From the NCBI GenBank assembly GCA_934101235.1, contig CAKORH010000025.1, forward strand, positions 1-9,603: DNA of 9,603 nucleotides, given 5' to 3'. The position numbers and the translations under genes are program-made. Origin of the DNA: an uncultured Bacilli bacterium (GTDB taxonomy: Bacteria > Bacillota_I > Bacilli_A > RF39 > UBA660). Positions 7,452 through 9,603 of this stretch are shown one piece after another (the stretch's first letter is position 1; each line of letters opens with the position of its first letter). The notes under the pieces were generated by a model. That model made no database searches, was not told where the DNA came from, and was given only the letters and a program-made list of their open reading frames with translations.

Positions 7452-8573
7452 ATGAAAAAATATAAATATATATTATTGCTTTTATTAATAATTCCTATTA
7501 ATGTATTTGCAGCATCAAAAGTATATTACGGAGATAGTGTATCAACTTGTACTAGTTCAGAGTATCAAGATAATACACTTTATACAAGTAGTTCTGCATC
7601 TTTTAGTCACTGTATGATTGCTACATGTACAAATGGACGATATAATGTAAGATATATTGATACTTATAAAAATACTGGAGTAGTTTGTACAAATGGAAAT
7701 AGCAATCCATACAAAACAATTACTAAAAATGGATGCTCTAAATTATATTGTGGTTTTGGAGATACTGGAAATATTTATTATTGCTCACAAATTGAATATG
7801 TAGATTGTAATAAAAATTCAAATGGAACTAGTTTTAAAACAACAACTAAAAAAGTAAAAAGACCAAATATTAGAACTACTATACCAACAACTACTACCGA
7901 ACCAGTAACTGAAACAACTACATCAAAACCATTAAGTAATACTAAATTAAAAAGCTTAACATTATCATCTGGAAACTTCACATTTAGCCCAGATATATAT
8001 GGATATGATATTACTATAGAATCTACAGTTAATTCTATAGAAGTAAATGCAATACCAGAAGATTCTAATAGTCAAGTTTCAATAACAGGTAATACAAATA
8101 TTGGAGAAACTGGTGAAATAATTATTACAGTAACTGGACAAGATGAAAGTAAAAGTGAATATAAAATAAAAGTTACAAAACAGTCTCAACCAGTAACTGG
8201 AAATACCAGACTAAAATCTATAAAAATTAAAGATTATACAATACCTTTTAATTCACGTACTAATACATATAATTTAACAATAAATGAAGAAACTAGTTAT
8301 TTAGATATTGAAGCTGTTGCAGAAGATAGTTCGTCAATAGTAATGATATCAGGTGACGAAAATTTAAAAAGTGGTTCAAAAATAACTATCTCAGTAACAG
8401 CTACTGATGGCAATGTAGGATATTATACAATTAATATTAATGTAAAGAAAAAATCTAACTTTATAAAAATTCTATTTATAATAATAATTTTATTGGCATT
8501 AGGAGCTGGTGGTTTCTATATTTATAAAAAATTTATAGCTAGTAAAGAAGGAGAAAAATATGAATACGAATAA
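7452..8573 (+). CDS. Surface protein: Cys-rich domain, Thr linker, two cadherin-like units, C-terminal anchor
   Basis: A 373-residue secreted protein, a smaller version of the 4055-6598 product. The signal peptide ends INVFA at residue 20, the same end as in the preceding gene. The Cys-rich head (33-119) holds eight Cys. Its part around IATCTNGRYNVRYIDTYKNTG resembles the second Cys module of the large protein, and a further SKLYC block follows. A Thr/Pro linker (about 129-160) leads to two cadherin-like beta-sandwich units (about 162-243 and 251-333), both starting with an LKS strand (KLKSLTLSSG, RLKSIKIKD). A helix (337-358) anchors it, and the tail ends EKYEYE, echoing the EYYEE end of the large protein. 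Its last 14 bases overlap the next gene, whose ribosome-binding site lies inside it, so translation is probably coupled. The role is inferred as an adhesive or structural envelope component. Confidence 0.85.
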   Translation: MKKYKYILLLLLIIPINVFAASKVYYGDSVSTCTSSEYQDNTLYTSSSASFSHCMIATCTNGRYNVRYIDTYKNTGVVCTNGNSNPYKTITKNGCSKLYCGFGDTGNIYYCSQIEYVDCNKNSNGTSFKTTTKKVKRPNIRTTIPTTTTEPVTETTTSKPLSNTKLKSLTLSSGNFTFSPDIYGYDITIESTVNSIEVNAIPEDSNSQVSITGNTNIGETGEIIITVTGQDESKSEYKIKVTKQSQPVTGNTRLKSIKIKDYTIPFNSRTNTYNLTINEETSYLDIEAVAEDSSSIVMISGDENLKSGSKITISVTATDGNVGYYTININVKKKSNFIKILFIIIILLALGAGGFYIYKKFIASKEGEKYEYE

Positions 8574-9429
8574 AGTACTAAGTATTATAATATTCTCTAT
8601 AGCTATATTAAGTTTTGGCCATTTAGAAGTTAATGCTGAAAATACTTGTAACATGTATTCTTCAAGTCAAGAAGCTTGTGAAGCACACACATATAGTGGA
8701 TATAAATGTGAATGGGACAGAACAAAAAAAGGTGGATCAAGATGTTATAAAAGTAATAAATTATCAGAAGAAAAAAAACAAGCAACTACTAAATGTAGTG
8801 AAATAACTGATTCAAATACGTGTAGTGGTAGTACAGTAGATGGCCATGGATGTATATGGAGACAAAATGCCTGTTATGATAATACTTTAATAGATGATGG
8901 AACAAATGATACTAAAATTGTAGATGACAAAAAAGAAAAAACTACTACCACTAAAACAACCCCAAATAATAACGTTATAAAAAGTACTGATAAAACAATA
9001 AATTGTACTGAATTAACAAGTAGCAAAGAATGCTCAGCTTATGGAAAATGTCGTTGGATGAGTGGAACATGTCAAGAACAAACAGTAGCACAAGAACCAT
9101 GTAATGATAAAAATATTAGAAGAGTATTAAAAATATTTGGTTATATTCTTATGATTGCAAAGATAACTGTACCATTATTAATTATTGCATTTGGAACATT
9201 TGATTTATATAAAGCAACTATGGATAAAGATGAAAAAGCAATATTAAAACAAAGTAAAGTATTGATAGTAAGAATCTTAGCAGGAATTTTCATATTCTTT
9301 ATTCCAACTATTGTAGATGTGATTTTTAGTATAAGCGGTAAATGGAATATGAGTGAAGATACACAATATCAAACATGTGCTAGTTGTGTTTTAAATCCTA
9401 CAGATGATACAAAATGTAGTGTTGATTAA
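8560..9429 (+). CDS. VirB2/TrbC-like two-helix membrane protein with a Cys-rich extracellular domain of three CxW modules
   Basis: A 289-residue protein. The signal peptide (1-26, cleavage after VNA) is followed by three modules with exactly four Cys each, in the order C, C, CxW, C: 30/40/50/62, 79/88/98/105 and 149/158/164/171. A Thr/Lys linker (about 126-145) lies between modules two and three. Residues 188-258 form two hydrophobic helices (about 192-216 and 234-257) joined by a charged loop YKATMDKDEKAILKQ. This looks like the small VirB2/TrbC-like subunits found in type IV secretion loci of Bacillota, which normally stand alone after a signal peptide. The C-terminus returns outside, consistent with Cys273, Cys276 and Cys286 and a total of 16 mature Cys. 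GAAGGAG (8547-8553) is six bases before the ATG at 8560, inside the upstream gene. The VirB2 likeness is from pattern memory and moderate; a channel or pilus-base role follows from it. Confidence 0.8.
   Translation: MNTNKVLSIIIFSIAILSFGHLEVNAENTCNMYSSSQEACEAHTYSGYKCEWDRTKKGGSRCYKSNKLSEEKKQATTKCSEITDSNTCSGSTVDGHGCIWRQNACYDNTLIDDGTNDTKIVDDKKEKTTTTKTTPNNNVIKSTDKTINCTELTSSKECSAYGKCRWMSGTCQEQTVAQEPCNDKNIRRVLKIFGYILMIAKITVPLLIIAFGTFDLYKATMDKDEKAILKQSKVLIVRILAGIFIFFIPTIVDVIFSISGKWNMSEDTQYQTCASCVLNPTDDTKCSVD
8647..9072 (+). repeat. Three four-Cys 'CxW' modules (PSI/knottin-like)
   Basis: The modules span about 8647-8745, 8794-8874 and 9004-9072. The spacings are C-x9-C-x9-C-x-W-x9-C, C-x8-C-x9-C-x-W-x4-C and C-x8-C-x5-C-x-W-x4-C. 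The invariant Trp two residues after the third Cys and the shortening of loops show diverged duplication. The pattern recalls the CxW core of PSI-type cysteine-knot domains, but the family is not established. Confidence 0.7.
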
Positions 9430-9456
9430 AAAAAATGTCAATAATTAAAAATAATA

Positions 9457-9484
9457 TTGAAATATATAATAAAATTGATATAAT
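9457..9484 (+). promoter_or_regulatory. Promoter before the last, truncated gene
   Basis: TTGAAA (9457-9462) and a perfect TATAAT (9479-9484) are spaced 16 bases, in the 93-base gap after the VirB2-like gene. AGAAAGGA (9503-9510) follows as ribosome-binding site. No terminator with a T run is seen after 9429, so read-through from upstream is also possible. Confidence 0.5.
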
Positions 9485-9522
9485 AATATTAGATATAAAA
9501 TAAGAAAGGATATGATATATAT

Positions 9523-9603
9523 ATGAAAGAAGCAAGTGGAGAATTAAGTATGACTGCAGTAGCAGTGGTTGCTATTGCTGCCATAGGGGCATTGTTTACA
9601 GTA
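9523..9603 (+). CDS. Small pilin-like hydrophobic protein, 3'-partial
   Basis: The first 27 codons are open to the right edge of the window. They start at the ATG at 9523, 12 bases after AGAAAGGA (9503-9510); an ATG at 9512 is in another frame and stops after four codons. The protein begins with a nine-residue polar leader, MKEASGELS, and continues as an unbroken Ala/Val/Ile helix (from about residue 10). A short charged leader ending around Ser-Gly-Glu before a long hydrophobic helix resembles Flp/type IV-like or class III prepilin starts more than a Sec signal peptide, which would need a longer basic n-region and a cleavage site. It could equally be a small single-helix membrane protein. 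Position after the VirB2-like gene suits a structural subunit of the same machine. The reading frame is clear; the identity is open. Confidence 0.6.
   Translation, partial: MKEASGELSMTAVAVVAIAAIGALFTV

Noticed and set aside
9438..9460. Hairpin TCAATA/TATTGA after the VirB2-like gene as a terminator
   Set aside because: The stem is only six A/T-rich pairs and no T run follows. The 3' arm also overlaps the proposed -35 of the last gene.
1..9603. Signs of a mobile element (integrase, relaxase, transposase, att repeats) or a CRISPR array
   Set aside because: None is visible. VirD4 alone does not show that the locus is a conjugative element, and no direct repeats with regular spacers are present.
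1..9603. Mollicute genetic code with TGA read as Trp
   Set aside because: Trp codons in all genes read are TGG and the frames contain no internal TGA. No gene stops at TGA either, so the data give no support for recoding but do not exclude it.

Overview
The window is strongly AT-rich (by eye about a quarter G+C). It is densely packed with genes on the + strand and uses ATG starts, purine-rich Shine-Dalgarno sites, TAA/TAG stops and TGG for tryptophan. Lipobox lipoproteins, Sec signal peptides, C-terminal membrane anchors, an NlpC/P60 wall hydrolase and the lack of any outer-membrane component point to a Gram-positive (monoderm) low-GC Bacillota. An uncultured gut lineage of Bacilli or Erysipelotrichia, or a walled relative of the Mollicutes, would fit. 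The lineage is inferred from style, not from a marker gene.

Layout: (1) 1-896 is the 3' part of a secreted peptidoglycan hydrolase. The reading frame is open from the left edge, so the true start lies outside the window. (2) 909-1616 encodes a lipoprotein with a second, C-terminal membrane anchor. (3) 1669-3897 encodes a VirD4/TraG-type type IV secretion coupling ATPase with an unusual Asn-rich and acidic tail, followed by an intrinsic terminator. (4) 4055-7304 holds two secreted, C-terminally membrane-anchored proteins: a large one with Cys-rich modules, a Thr linker and about four cadherin-like beta-sandwich repeats, and a small Cys/Thr-rich one. A second intrinsic terminator follows. (5) 7452-9429 holds two overlapping genes: another Cys-rich/Thr-linker/cadherin-like surface protein, and a protein with three four-Cys 'CxW' modules fused to a two-helix VirB2/TrbC-like membrane domain. 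(6) 9523 to the right edge is the start of a protein with a very short charged leader and a long hydrophobic helix, pilin-like in appearance.

Reading of the whole: the coupling ATPase, wall hydrolase and VirB2-like subunit indicate a piece of a type IV secretion-like machine in a monoderm cell. Beside it lies a family of at least four disulfide-rich surface proteins that share a modular plan: signal peptide, Cys modules, a Thr linker in every one, then beta-sandwich repeats and/or membrane segments. No relaxase, integrase, VirB4 ATPase, attachment site, RNA gene or CRISPR array is visible, so the window cannot say whether this is a conjugative element or a resident chromosomal secretion/adhesion apparatus. 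Nothing convincing is encoded on the minus strand. No gene-free stretch exceeds 300 bases; the longest gaps (3898-4054 and 7305-7451) hold a terminator followed by a promoter.
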